Assembly (NCBI GenBank): GCA_040879025.1
Contig: JBBDLF010000008.1
Span: 1 to 36,959, forward strand
Source of the DNA: JBBDLF01 sp040879025
GTDB taxonomy: Bacteria; Pseudomonadota; Gammaproteobacteria; Pseudomonadales; Pseudohongiellaceae
Direction of reading: 5' to 3'
DNA length: 36,959 nt
Position 1 is the stretch's first letter. Each line of letters begins with the position of its first letter. Below the pieces are notes generated by a model. It saw nothing but the letters and a program-made list of their open reading frames with translations, had not been told where the DNA came from and did not search any database. Of this stretch, positions 1-8,031 are shown piece by piece. The position numbers were made by a program, and so were the translations under genes.

Positions 1-96
1 GACAGTATATACTAATTTATAAATATGTTTCGATATTTATGGGTTATGATACTAGTGTCCGGTCCCATTAATTCGCATCGTGTCAGAGCCCGGTGT

Positions 97-167
97 GCCG
101 CCAGTACAAGGGGCGTTCCGCCGGGAATCCCGGCTATCGCCAAGGGGCGCAACGCCGTCGTGGCGGC
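97..167. repeat. Nested palindromic intergenic element (REP-like)
   Basis: Three inverted-repeat pairs are nested around one centre: GCCGCC (97-102) with GGCGGC (162-167), GGCGTT (112-117) with AACGCC (151-156), and GCCGGG (120-125) with CCCGGC (129-134) around a 3-base loop. A 9-base direct repeat, CAAGGGGCG, lies at 107-115 and 141-149. The element starts about 30 bases past the stop of the minus-strand gene ending at 198, so it may act as a transcript 3' end, but there is no T-tract typical of an intrinsic terminator. The flank at 1-75 is AT-rich. A REP-type or small mobile element is possible; this is inferred from structure only. Confidence 0.5.
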
Positions 168-197
168 GGACTGGAAATATCCGGGAAACCACGCTCC

Positions 198-2591
198 CTA
201 CGAGCCGAAGCGATAGCGCAGTTTTATCGTTACGGTGTCCACAATCTTTTCATTCCATGACCTCTCCAGCAGATCCTGGTATGTCTCGAATACACCCGGC
301 GCCAGATTACTGCCCCGGGTATACACGACGAATAAATCCGACAACGGGGCAATTTCCCAGCGGTAGCGCGCCTGGAACGTCAGGCGGCTGATCGTGAAAT
401 CATCAGGCCCTGCATCCGGTTTCGGCACTTCGTTCAGGTAGTCCAGATCGTCCTGATCCGCCTGCCAGAACCTGTCTTCAAAAGCCTTCAGTCCCGTCCA
501 CTGCATACTGAATCGTAGTTGCTGTTTGGCGGTAATAAAGTAGTTCGTTTCAAGGCGCGGAGCCCACTGGGTGGATTCGAAATTGGTGTAATTGCCGTTG
601 CCCTGATGCACCAGCAAACCGTCCTGATCCGTATAGTCCAGGCGCAGGTCAATGGAAAACTGATCATTCGGGCGCCACACGACCTCGGCAACGGTATTGA
701 GGTTGTAGCCGCCGAAAGACTCCTCACTGGGATTGAATTCGAGGCTGAAGGAAACCGGTCTGGAGGGATCGGTATTGAGCCGAAAATCAGCGCCCCATCG
801 GGCGGGCAACTTGAAGTCGCCGGTACCACGTCCCAGCCGGTCATCGACACGGGGTGGAAAGAACTGAATACCGAAGTTGACGCTGTTGTTGTTCAGCGAG
901 GTATACCTGCGCGCGGTAGCAAGGCGCATCCGTACCGGACGCCCGTCCGTGTTCCATTGATTGGTAATAAAGACATTGGTGACCCTGGACCGCAGCCCCT
1001 CAATGTTGGATTCATTGAGAAAGAAATTGTAATCCACGTTGGCCTGATCGTTGCGAGTCAGAAAGCCGAGATTATTGATATCCAGTTTATCGTCAATATA
1101 AGTGGTCCGTAGTGAGTGTTGTACGCCACGTTCAGGCCGAAAATTGAAATCCGCGAAACCCCCTGTGCCGGTTACCCCGTCAACATCACTATGCATCAAT
1201 TGGCTGTCGACTACCCAACGATTATCCGCCGAGAAAAAGTGAGCATCCACCGCATTGACTGTGGCATCAACGTCAGGATGCGAGACATTGGTACCCATCC
1301 AGCCCATGGCGCGTCTGCCACCGGCACTGGTATCTTCATAAAGCACCCTGGCAACACTGAAGTCCCGGCCTTCCGCTTCGAGATCCACCCGGCTTCCGTC
1401 GCTGAGCAGTCCACGAATTTCGGAATCATTCTCGGAGGCCAGCAAGGTCCCGTAACGCCAGCTGCCGTTTTGACCAACCAGTTTTACCGCGCCCAGCAAG
1501 TCTGTAGGTTGGCTCAGATCCGTGGCCACCACCGTGGCATCTTCCGGAACGAGAAACCGCGCCGCTCCACCGATCCGTCGCGTATTCAACAGCGTTATGG
1601 GCCCCCCCGGCCCTCCCATTCCGGAGGTTCGGGGCGAGGTATTGAAAATGTCCTGACCTTCAAGAAAGAAAGAGCGCTTTTCCGGATAAAAGGTCTCGAA
1701 CGCCGTCAGGTTTACTACAACGTCGTCCGATTCCACGTTGCCAAAGTCAGGGTTCAGCGTAGCAGATAACTGGGTATTGGTGGTGGGGCGCCAAAATAAT
1801 TCAGTGCCTGCCTTGAATTCCGCCTCATGCCGGATGCCATTGTAGGTGGTTGACGCGAAGGGGTAGAACGCGATCTGCGTACGGGGTTCAATATCCCGAA
1901 GTTCATATTTTTCAAACGCGGACAGGTATTCGTTTACGGTTCTGGGAAGGGCCGGTCTGGACCAGGCTTCGCCACCCAGATAACCTACCTGTCGTTCAAA
2001 ATAGAGGCCGATCCGCCGTGTTTCACTTGCCTGAGGCAAAGCCATCATGGCCCAGGGGATGAAATATTCCGCGCTCCATCCGTCATCCAGAGCCTGGGTT
2101 CTGCCATTCCAGGAGCCATCCCATTGCATATTGATCTGACGCTCTGGCAGGATGGTTCCGTCTGTCATGGAGTCACCCAGATTAATTCGCAGAAAATAGC
2201 CGTAGAGCCCATCGCCTGAGGAGTCGATTGCCACCACGAAACCATCCCTGTCCAGTTGGGTATCCCGCGAAGTCATCCGCGCAATGAGCGTATCAGGATC
2301 CTGAAAGTTCATCACGCCTACATAGATGCCACTCTCAGTATAGAAAATGCGGGTGCGGGTCTCCAGAGATGCCTCCGCCAGAGTATCCGGATCAATCAGT
2401 CTCATCCCGTCTATTGCCGGGATATCCATCCAAACCGTTTCGTCCAGGAAGCCATCGAGCGTGATGCCGGCATCAGCCTCTTCAATACGGGTCAATTGTG
2501 GAAAGGTTTGCTGGGCAAAAGCCGCCGTACTGACGACAGCCGTCAGCATAAAAGCCCAGGTGGCAAACACGAAATAGAGGCCGTGATACAT
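198..2591 (-). CDS. CBM9-like / DUF5916 outer-membrane protein
   Basis: This 797-residue exported protein has a signal peptide (about 1-26, ending AFAQQ). A carbohydrate-binding family 9-like beta-sandwich follows at about 30-215, recognisable from ITLDGFLDETVW near its start and WSAEYFIPWAMM near its end. The rest (about 220-797) matches the DUF5916 type: long, rich in alternating polar and aromatic residues, with the typical FYPEKRSFFLEGQDIF stretch and the C-terminal KLRYRFGS, as expected for an outer-membrane beta-barrel. The family is usually 700-900 residues, so the length is normal. The start has a good ribosome site (CGGAG, 8-base spacing). It is divergent from a LuxR-type regulator 116 bases away, which may control it. 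Ligand and role are not known; a part in binding or uptake at the outer membrane is inferred. Confidence 0.85.
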   Translation of the reverse strand: MYHGLYFVFATWAFMLTAVVSTAAFAQQTFPQLTRIEEADAGITLDGFLDETVWMDIPAIDGMRLIDPDTLAEASLETRTRIFYTESGIYVGVMNFQDPDTLIARMTSRDTQLDRDGFVVAIDSSGDGLYGYFLRINLGDSMTDGTILPERQINMQWDGSWNGRTQALDDGWSAEYFIPWAMMALPQASETRRIGLYFERQVGYLGGEAWSRPALPRTVNEYLSAFEKYELRDIEPRTQIAFYPFASTTYNGIRHEAEFKAGTELFWRPTTNTQLSATLNPDFGNVESDDVVVNLTAFETFYPEKRSFFLEGQDIFNTSPRTSGMGGPGGPITLLNTRRIGGAARFLVPEDATVVATDLSQPTDLLGAVKLVGQNGSWRYGTLLASENDSEIRGLLSDGSRVDLEAEGRDFSVARVLYEDTSAGGRRAMGWMGTNVSHPDVDATVNAVDAHFFSADNRWVVDSQLMHSDVDGVTGTGGFADFNFRPERGVQHSLRTTYIDDKLDINNLGFLTRNDQANVDYNFFLNESNIEGLRSRVTNVFITNQWNTDGRPVRMRLATARRYTSLNNNSVNFGIQFFPPRVDDRLGRGTGDFKLPARWGADFRLNTDPSRPVSFSLEFNPSEESFGGYNLNTVAEVVWRPNDQFSIDLRLDYTDQDGLLVHQGNGNYTNFESTQWAPRLETNYFITAKQQLRFSMQWTGLKAFEDRFWQADQDDLDYLNEVPKPDAGPDDFTISRLTFQARYRWEIAPLSDLFVVYTRGSNLAPGVFETYQDLLERSWNEKIVDTVTIKLRYRFGS

Positions 2592-2695
2592 CAGAAATTT
2601 CTCCGGTCACTGATCAGAAGACGGAATATACACGATTAACGTCAATTGGCTTCTCCGATTGACCCAAAAACATGTGATATGGACCCGGACTTCAA

Positions 2696-2708
2696 TATAA
2701 TTCCTTCA
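2696..2708 (+). promoter_or_regulatory. Possible -10 box for a leaderless LuxR-type transcript
   Basis: A perfect TATAAT (2696-2701) lies only six bases before the ATG at 2708, and no Shine-Dalgarno sequence precedes that ATG. If this is the real -10 element, transcription would start at or next to the A of the start codon, giving a leaderless mRNA. No convincing -35 hexamer sits 17 bases upstream, so the site could also be chance in AT-rich DNA. Confidence 0.35.
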
Positions 2709-3484
2709 TGTCTCCAGAAGAAGAGCAGAAAATCCATCAACTGTGGGACCTCCTGGTTGATCGTCCCGCTGCTGACAGTCAAAAGACCTTGCACTTGCTG
2801 TTATCCACGATCGCCGGTTGGGCCGGGGCGAGCCAGGCATACTGGCTTGGAGCGGTACGGGTGGCTACCTCCGTTCAGGACCCCGCGTCGGGTTGGCGTC
2901 CAAGAGCCATCCAGTTCCTGCACGAGGACGAGGCCGCACGATACAGGTTCAGTATCGGTTCGAAAGCACTGGAAACCGGCGAACGGAGCGAGAACATCAT
3001 CTACCATACCCGCCGGGCCGGAAAATTCCGAAGTTATCTGCGAAGCGATATCACGGGGCAGTTATCCAGTGGAGTCGACCCGTATGTTCAGCGGGAAAAG
3101 GCGGATTCGATCAGTGACACGCTGTATGTCGTTGCGCCGGTAAACCGTGACATCGAAGCTTATTTCTGTTTTCACCGAACGGATGGCACAACCTTCACTA
3201 CCCGTGACAGATTGCTGGCGAGCAGGACTTTGCGCGGTCTCAAGTGGTTTTTTCGACAATTGATGATTCAGCACGGCCTTCTGCTGGCGGAGAAGCCTCT
3301 GACCGTGACGGAGAGGCGAGTGATGACGCGTCTTGTCACGAAGCTCTCGGAAAAGCAGATCGCCGACGACCTCGATCAAAAGCCGCACACGACTCATCAG
3401 CATATCAAGGCCATATATCGCAAGTTCAATGTCAACAGCCGCGCCGGCTTGCTATCCATCTGGCTGGGACAACAGCCGGGGTGA
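2708..3484 (+). CDS. LuxR-family transcriptional regulator
   Basis: This 258-residue protein ends in a LuxR/FixJ-type DNA-binding helix-turn-helix (about 198-255). The pattern LTVTERRVM, then EKQIADDL, then THQHIKAIYRKFNVNSRAGLL is the standard four-helix layout. The first 190 residues form one unassigned domain, possibly a GAF-like sensor, with no phospho-acceptor receiver motif, so it is not a classical response regulator. It lies divergent to the DUF5916 outer-membrane gene, the likeliest target. The ATG at 2708 lacks a ribosome site and may be translated from a leaderless message. The stop codon is inside the left arm of the terminator hairpin. Family assignment is firm; signal and regulon are unknown. 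Confidence 0.85.
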   Translation: MSPEEEQKIHQLWDLLVDRPAADSQKTLHLLLSTIAGWAGASQAYWLGAVRVATSVQDPASGWRPRAIQFLHEDEAARYRFSIGSKALETGERSENIIYHTRRAGKFRSYLRSDITGQLSSGVDPYVQREKADSISDTLYVVAPVNRDIEAYFCFHRTDGTTFTTRDRLLASRTLRGLKWFFRQLMIQHGLLLAEKPLTVTERRVMTRLVTKLSEKQIADDLDQKPHTTHQHIKAIYRKFNVNSRAGLLSIWLGQQPG

Positions 3485-3533
3485 ATTGTGATAGTTAAGG
3501 TCACCCCGGACTTTCACAAGCCTGGGTTTTTTT
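3476..3533 (+). terminator. Intrinsic terminator overlapping the LuxR-gene stop codon
   Basis: CCGGGGTGA (3476-3484) pairs perfectly with TCACCCCGG (3501-3509) across a 16-base loop. A second possible stem (CCCCGG with CCTGGG at 3521-3526, one mismatch) leads straight into seven T (3527-3533). The TGA stop is part of the left arm. The site separates two convergent genes. Confidence 0.65.
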
Positions 3534-3553
3534 GTTTAAAAGCCCTAAGGAAC

Positions 3554-5368
3554 CTAATCTTCGCTGCAACCGTTTTCACCAAGCGTGGCATATTCACCGG
3601 GCTCGAAGGCGGTCGTCCCTGCAAAGGTCTCGCGGTAGGTATCGCACCGGTTCTGGTGGCTCGAAAATTCCGCCCGCAGGAAGTCGGCCTTGATGCTCTC
3701 GAGTGTGACCTCTTCATCAGACATACGAATTCCACCGTCCCTTTCGGAATCCAGAATGATCATTTTGGAATTTCCATCTCCGTTCCGCCATTGCTGCCAT
3801 TCAGGCAGATTCCCCTGGCGCCCCTGTCCGGGATCACCGGTGTAGGCGAAATTCGCCCAGTAGGACATCATGGCTTCGGACAGTCTGTCACGGCCCGGAT
3901 TGGTTTGCGGATCGTACAATCTCTCTCCAGGCAGAAATCCCACGCTCCAGTCTCCAAACACAAACGCCATTTCTGTCGAATGAGCCGCACCGACGGCGAT
4001 GGCCATGTCCAGCCCGTCCTCGGTCGTTTTCTGTTCGTCCCAATCAAAGCGGAAGGCATAAACTCCGCTGTTCTGAACCGGCGCCATAATCCGGGCAAGA
4101 TTATCGACACCCGTAAGTTTTCGCATATCGGATGGGTAGGCCGCCGCCCGCACATACTCATCCGGATCGTTTCTGATTACGTCTGTCCACTGGCCGTACA
4201 TGTAGATTCGGCGCTCATCACGGTTGGTACCCAGGATAATGGGTACTTGATTATAATTGCCATTCGCCAGCTGCTCCAACGGGGGTTCGGCAACAAAGAC
4301 AGCCCCGTCCCTGAATTTTTTGGGTGCGGGGTAGTTGCGGGAGCCCTCCGGGTTGTAAAGTCTGAGAAATTCAGCGGGGTCCTGGGAATACAACAGAGTA
4401 TTTATCTCCTCGTTGCTCATCGCCAACTGCATGGCCTTTGCTTCCTCCCGATCGACCGCCCTGCCGTCACGGACCAAAATCTTGTTTATGATTTCCCGGG
4501 AACTGTGGAAATGGCCTGGCACCTCGTCGTCCAGAAAATTTTCGCCTTGTTCAATTGTAGTGGTGCCAACGCCACCGCTTTGCACAACCGCACGATGAAA
4601 TAAACCTTCAGCAAGCGGAGACGTTACCAGGCTCATGACATTGCTGCCGCCTGCTGACTCACCAAAAATGGTGACGTTGCCTGAATCTCCGCCGAAAGCG
4701 GAGATATTGTCGCGTACCCATTCCAGCCCCGCGATGGTATCGACCGTGCTCCAGTTGCCGCCGCCGGCGGCACCACTTGCACCCTCTTCCAGAATTGCTG
4801 GATGCAGAAACCATCCCAGAGAACCCAAACGGTAATTGACTGTCACCACAATGACGTTCTGCGACTGTGCAAGTGCTCCGCCGTTATAGTCTCCCGCGTA
4901 TCCACTGTTGTTGCCCCCACCAAAAATCCAGTACATAACCGGCAACGGCTCCCCCGACGAGGCGCCGTCCGGAGCGAACACACTCAGATAGAGGCAGTTT
5001 TCACTGCCCACAATCCCATCGCCGTCAGGGTCCGGTATGCCGGCAGTCAAACCGGAAGCGAACTGTGTACACGGCTGTATCGTCTCCGTGGCCTGGAATA
5101 CGTCGTCCCACAGCGCCACGGGTTGCGGCAGTTTCCAACGCAGCTCACCGACCGGTGGTTGAGCATAGGGAATGCCTTTCCAGGAGTGACTGCCATTATC
5201 CTGTACCAAGCCGACAAGTTGTCCCTGCTCAATCGTTCTGAGCGTTGGATTGACCCCTGACTCGGTTACAGCCTCCACAGCCTCCTGTTCTGTCCGAGGC
5301 GAACAGGCGGTAACCAGTGAGAGCGACAAAACTGTGGCAGCAATCAGAACGTGATGTTGAGAATTCAT
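3554..5368 (-). CDS. Type-B carboxylesterase, lipoprotein
   Basis: This is a 604-residue alpha/beta-hydrolase of the carboxylesterase type B family, which hydrolyses carboxylic esters. The start at 5368 has a GGAG site 10 bases upstream; an in-frame start 14 codons earlier is less likely. The N-terminus is a lipoprotein signal with lipobox VTAC (Cys22), so the mature enzyme should be anchored to a membrane. The nucleophile motif GESAGG is at 236-241 (Ser238). The conserved FGGGNNSG oxyanion segment is near 149-156, GTNRDE supplies the usual acid region, and the GAAHSTEM segment carries the likely catalytic His. Substrate is not predictable. It converges on the LuxR-type gene and stands alone, about 170 bases downstream of the DUF2254 gene. 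Confidence 0.9.
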   Translation of the reverse strand: MNSQHHVLIAATVLSLSLVTACSPRTEQEAVEAVTESGVNPTLRTIEQGQLVGLVQDNGSHSWKGIPYAQPPVGELRWKLPQPVALWDDVFQATETIQPCTQFASGLTAGIPDPDGDGIVGSENCLYLSVFAPDGASSGEPLPVMYWIFGGGNNSGYAGDYNGGALAQSQNVIVVTVNYRLGSLGWFLHPAILEEGASGAAGGGNWSTVDTIAGLEWVRDNISAFGGDSGNVTIFGESAGGSNVMSLVTSPLAEGLFHRAVVQSGGVGTTTIEQGENFLDDEVPGHFHSSREIINKILVRDGRAVDREEAKAMQLAMSNEEINTLLYSQDPAEFLRLYNPEGSRNYPAPKKFRDGAVFVAEPPLEQLANGNYNQVPIILGTNRDERRIYMYGQWTDVIRNDPDEYVRAAAYPSDMRKLTGVDNLARIMAPVQNSGVYAFRFDWDEQKTTEDGLDMAIAVGAAHSTEMAFVFGDWSVGFLPGERLYDPQTNPGRDRLSEAMMSYWANFAYTGDPGQGRQGNLPEWQQWRNGDGNSKMIILDSERDGGIRMSDEEVTLESIKADFLRAEFSSHQNRCDTYRETFAGTTAFEPGEYATLGENGCSED

Positions 5369-5439
5369 TTGCGTAACACTCCAGAGCTTGGTGGAAAAAA
5401 CATTATCCAACCGCCACCCCCGCTTTGTCTATCGCTCCG

Positions 5440-5452
5440 CGGGTCTGACCCG
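5440..5452. repeat. Short palindrome CGGGTC-T-GACCCG
   Basis: A perfect 6-base inverted repeat with a one-base centre lies in the 172-base gap between the DUF2254 gene and the esterase start. Its core resembles the GGGTCAGACCC cores often found in REP-like elements, but an operator for the esterase gene is equally possible. Nothing else recognisable is in this gap. Confidence 0.3.
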
Positions 5453-5540
5453 TGTAATTTGTTGTTTTTGTTGGGGTTTGTCTGGATTATCGTGGGATTT
5501 TCTGGCTTAGAGGCAGTATTTGGGGGATGAAAAAGCGGCT

Positions 5541-6890
5541 CTAGTGAATTGCCACGTGTTTGAGCGCTTTGTCGTAGCGTATGCGGATATCCCGCAAATC
5601 ATTGTCGTTCAGTTCGAGACCGGCTATTCCCTGCCATACCATGGTGGTCTGCCGCATCACACATTTCTTCTGTTCATCAGTGCGGGCGTGAATCGCGATC
5701 TGCGTAAGCGCTTCGAGCAACCGGATAGTGACACTCACATTTCCTCGACAGTTCTGACGGATCTGGTTGAACGCCATCTCCAGTAGGCCACCGAACGTGT
5801 GTGGATGCCGTATGAGTCGCGGTACATCGTCGTCGTCATAAACAATGGAAGCGTGTAACCGGCGACCGCACAGAAAACACAACGCCGCACCGAGCCAGTC
5901 GATACACGCCATCGCGGTGTTAGGATCGTTTATCCCAGGCGAGAGGGCGCGCAGAGCGATCTCCACCAATTGATTGAAAGAGAACTCCGCATCCTGCTCC
6001 GGAGTCCGCACAGAGCCGATGATGTGTGTCCTGATCAACGCAGCCCTGACGTCGCCTGTAGGCAGTTGACGACAATATACCTCGGCCAGTGAACCGCCGG
6101 TGACAACCAGTTTCCCCGGCCGTGTTGTACAATTAACCAACAAGTCCTCACTCGTCGCGATCTCCATGATACCCCCATAATCGACTGCCTGAACATAACC
6201 ATCGCAGGGTGCCGCGAGTCTAAAGCGACAGGGGTAGGAATGCATGTCGGGAACTTGCGTATTTCCCTCCACATTGCCCGGCGGCCTTTCGTCCGACACG
6301 GTTTCCTTCTCGCTATCGTGCTCAGGGAAAAACTTCGACAAATAGGCCAGCAAATCACCATGCACTCTGGCAATTACGGTGTCGGCCCCAAGTGAAACGG
6401 ACACATGGTGGATAAAGTAAATGAGCACACCGACATTAACGACCGCCAGGCCCAGAGCAACCGTTACAGAAAGTTCTGGAACGAACTGCACCCCATCATT
6501 GTCGCGCACTGCCCGCAAGGTAAACAGACAATAAATAAAGGTTGCGATAAAGGTGCCCAGTACCACCTGATTACCTTTATCCTTGATGAAATTGCGCAAC
6601 AGATGCGGGCCGTACTGGGAAGACGCCAAGGTGAGTGCAACGATCGTAATGGAAAATACCACGCCGGCTATGGTGATCATTGAGCCTGCAATGGTGGAAA
6701 GAATATAGCGACTGCCTTCGGATCCGCCCTGATAAAGCACCCCGAATACATCTTCTGGCTGTATTACATCGCGCTGATCCAGATTAACCATAACCAGCGA
6801 TAACACGATCGCTGCCGAGACCATGAGCGTTGGAATAAACCAGAAACTTGTGCTTACCGACTCCCAGAGGTTGAGTAGACGCGTCTTCAT
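5541..6890 (-). CDS. DUF2254 membrane protein
   Basis: This 449-residue protein has four transmembrane segments at about 16-36, 62-90, 108-127 and 135-165, followed by a long soluble C-terminal part (about 175-449). Helix 2 with GVVFSITIVALTLASSQYGP and the soluble motif ALSPGINDPNTAMACIDWL are the hallmarks of the DUF2254 family of predicted inner-membrane proteins. Family length is usually 400-450, so it looks complete. Start 6890 has GGGAG with 6-base spacing. The family has no established biochemical role. The gene lies 85 bases downstream of the exported-protein gene ending at 6976, so read-through from it is possible. Confidence 0.85.
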   Translation of the reverse strand: MKTRLLNLWESVSTSFWFIPTLMVSAAIVLSLVMVNLDQRDVIQPEDVFGVLYQGGSEGSRYILSTIAGSMITIAGVVFSITIVALTLASSQYGPHLLRNFIKDKGNQVVLGTFIATFIYCLFTLRAVRDNDGVQFVPELSVTVALGLAVVNVGVLIYFIHHVSVSLGADTVIARVHGDLLAYLSKFFPEHDSEKETVSDERPPGNVEGNTQVPDMHSYPCRFRLAAPCDGYVQAVDYGGIMEIATSEDLLVNCTTRPGKLVVTGGSLAEVYCRQLPTGDVRAALIRTHIIGSVRTPEQDAEFSFNQLVEIALRALSPGINDPNTAMACIDWLGAALCFLCGRRLHASIVYDDDDVPRLIRHPHTFGGLLEMAFNQIRQNCRGNVSVTIRLLEALTQIAIHARTDEQKKCVMRQTTMVWQGIAGLELNDNDLRDIRIRYDKALKHVAIH

Positions 6891-6975
6891 CTGCTGCTCC
6901 CTGCGCGCGTGAGTTATCCTTGGATCCGGGTCAGATCATGGCTTCGGCCCCATCGGCTTCAGATTCACAGCTCAT

Positions 6976-7986
6976 TCATTCGCCGGTCTGTTCGCGTTCA
7001 TCCCGCCTGGCCCCGGCGAGCACTCCCGGCAGTGAATAATTTCCTTCGTGGCAGGCATATTCATACAGTTTTTCATCCGTGGCGTACATCGGTATTTCAG
7101 CGGTGAACGGAGCCACAAAGGTATCGGGATCCTCCACGGTGAAACGGTAGTTGATCGTGTCATCGGAGACTCGCGCAAACCGTTCAGTCACCGTGAAGTT
7201 GGCTGAAGAATTCCGGAAACCCTGCTTCGGATTGAACCGCCTGGTTTCGACCACCAGCGTATCGCCGTCCCAGTAGCCGGTGGAGTCACCCAGCCACGGT
7301 TGTATCGCATCGGGTAATGGATCACTGTCGATGCGGATAATGCGCGCATCGTGGACCATCTCCACCAGAATCATTACGTATCCTGGAGACTGCACAATCT
7401 GATAATGGTTGTTGTACAGAATAGGCAACATCGGCGGACCGCTACTGGAACCGAATGACAACAGGCAGCGTTCGGGCAGAGGTCGGGATTCAGGACCATC
7501 GAAGGCGCCGCGACTGGCACGCTCATCCCGAGCCTGCTCAATGCGTTGCTGCGCGGACTCGGTATAGGCCGGAAGCTGTCCATCCACCGGGTCCACGATT
7601 AACGAACTGCGGTACTCCCCATTGAATCTGGCAACCTCTGTACCGTCGTCAAACCAGAAGTTGTTGTAGCTGTCCCGCAATTCAATCTGGCCTTTCGTAG
7701 GCGCGGTCCGGTCAGGGTCACTGGGCTGGTCCTGCTCTTCGGCGAAGGCTCTCACCGCCTGCTCAAGTTGCATCGCTTCCTCGCGAGTCAGCACCAGCTT
7801 TTCGCCGAACTCGGCCGGGCGGGTGAGCGGAGTAATGGTATTATTGGTCCACATCCCCTGCAAATCAGGGCTGCCGAACGCAGTTCTCGGAGCCTGATAA
7901 TCCGCGTCCTGCGCGATGGCGCCATGACTCAGCCCGGTCAGTGTGAGCGCCAGAACCACCCCACTCATGCCATTTTTTCCAGTCAT
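6976..7986 (-). CDS. Exported protein of unknown function, partner of a quinoprotein-like gene
   Basis: This 336-residue protein has a Sec signal peptide (about 1-25, ending AIAQ). The mature start carries the PDLQGMWTNNTITPLTRP pattern, followed by FGEKLVLTREEA. I recognise this as an uncharacterised family of exported proteins common in environmental Acidobacteria and Proteobacteria, but it has no described activity. No catalytic motif, haem CXXCH or membrane segment is visible. It has a strong ribosome site (AGGAG, 6-base spacing) and begins 45 bases after the stop of the dehydrogenase gene upstream. The pair is probably one operon, so the protein may bind or process the dehydrogenase substrate or product in the periplasm. 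Confidence 0.75.
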   Translation of the reverse strand: MTGKNGMSGVVLALTLTGLSHGAIAQDADYQAPRTAFGSPDLQGMWTNNTITPLTRPAEFGEKLVLTREEAMQLEQAVRAFAEEQDQPSDPDRTAPTKGQIELRDSYNNFWFDDGTEVARFNGEYRSSLIVDPVDGQLPAYTESAQQRIEQARDERASRGAFDGPESRPLPERCLLSFGSSSGPPMLPILYNNHYQIVQSPGYVMILVEMVHDARIIRIDSDPLPDAIQPWLGDSTGYWDGDTLVVETRRFNPKQGFRNSSANFTVTERFARVSDDTINYRFTVEDPDTFVAPFTAEIPMYATDEKLYEYACHEGNYSLPGVLAGARRDEREQTGE

Positions 7987-8031
7987 TTTAAACTCCTGAT
8001 CTCGTCGGGGACGCCCAGGCTATCGCCTGGT

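Noticed and set aside
3488..4603. A 371-codon open frame on the plus strand
   Set aside because: It lies wholly antisense to the carboxylesterase, which has full motifs, lipobox and ribosome site.
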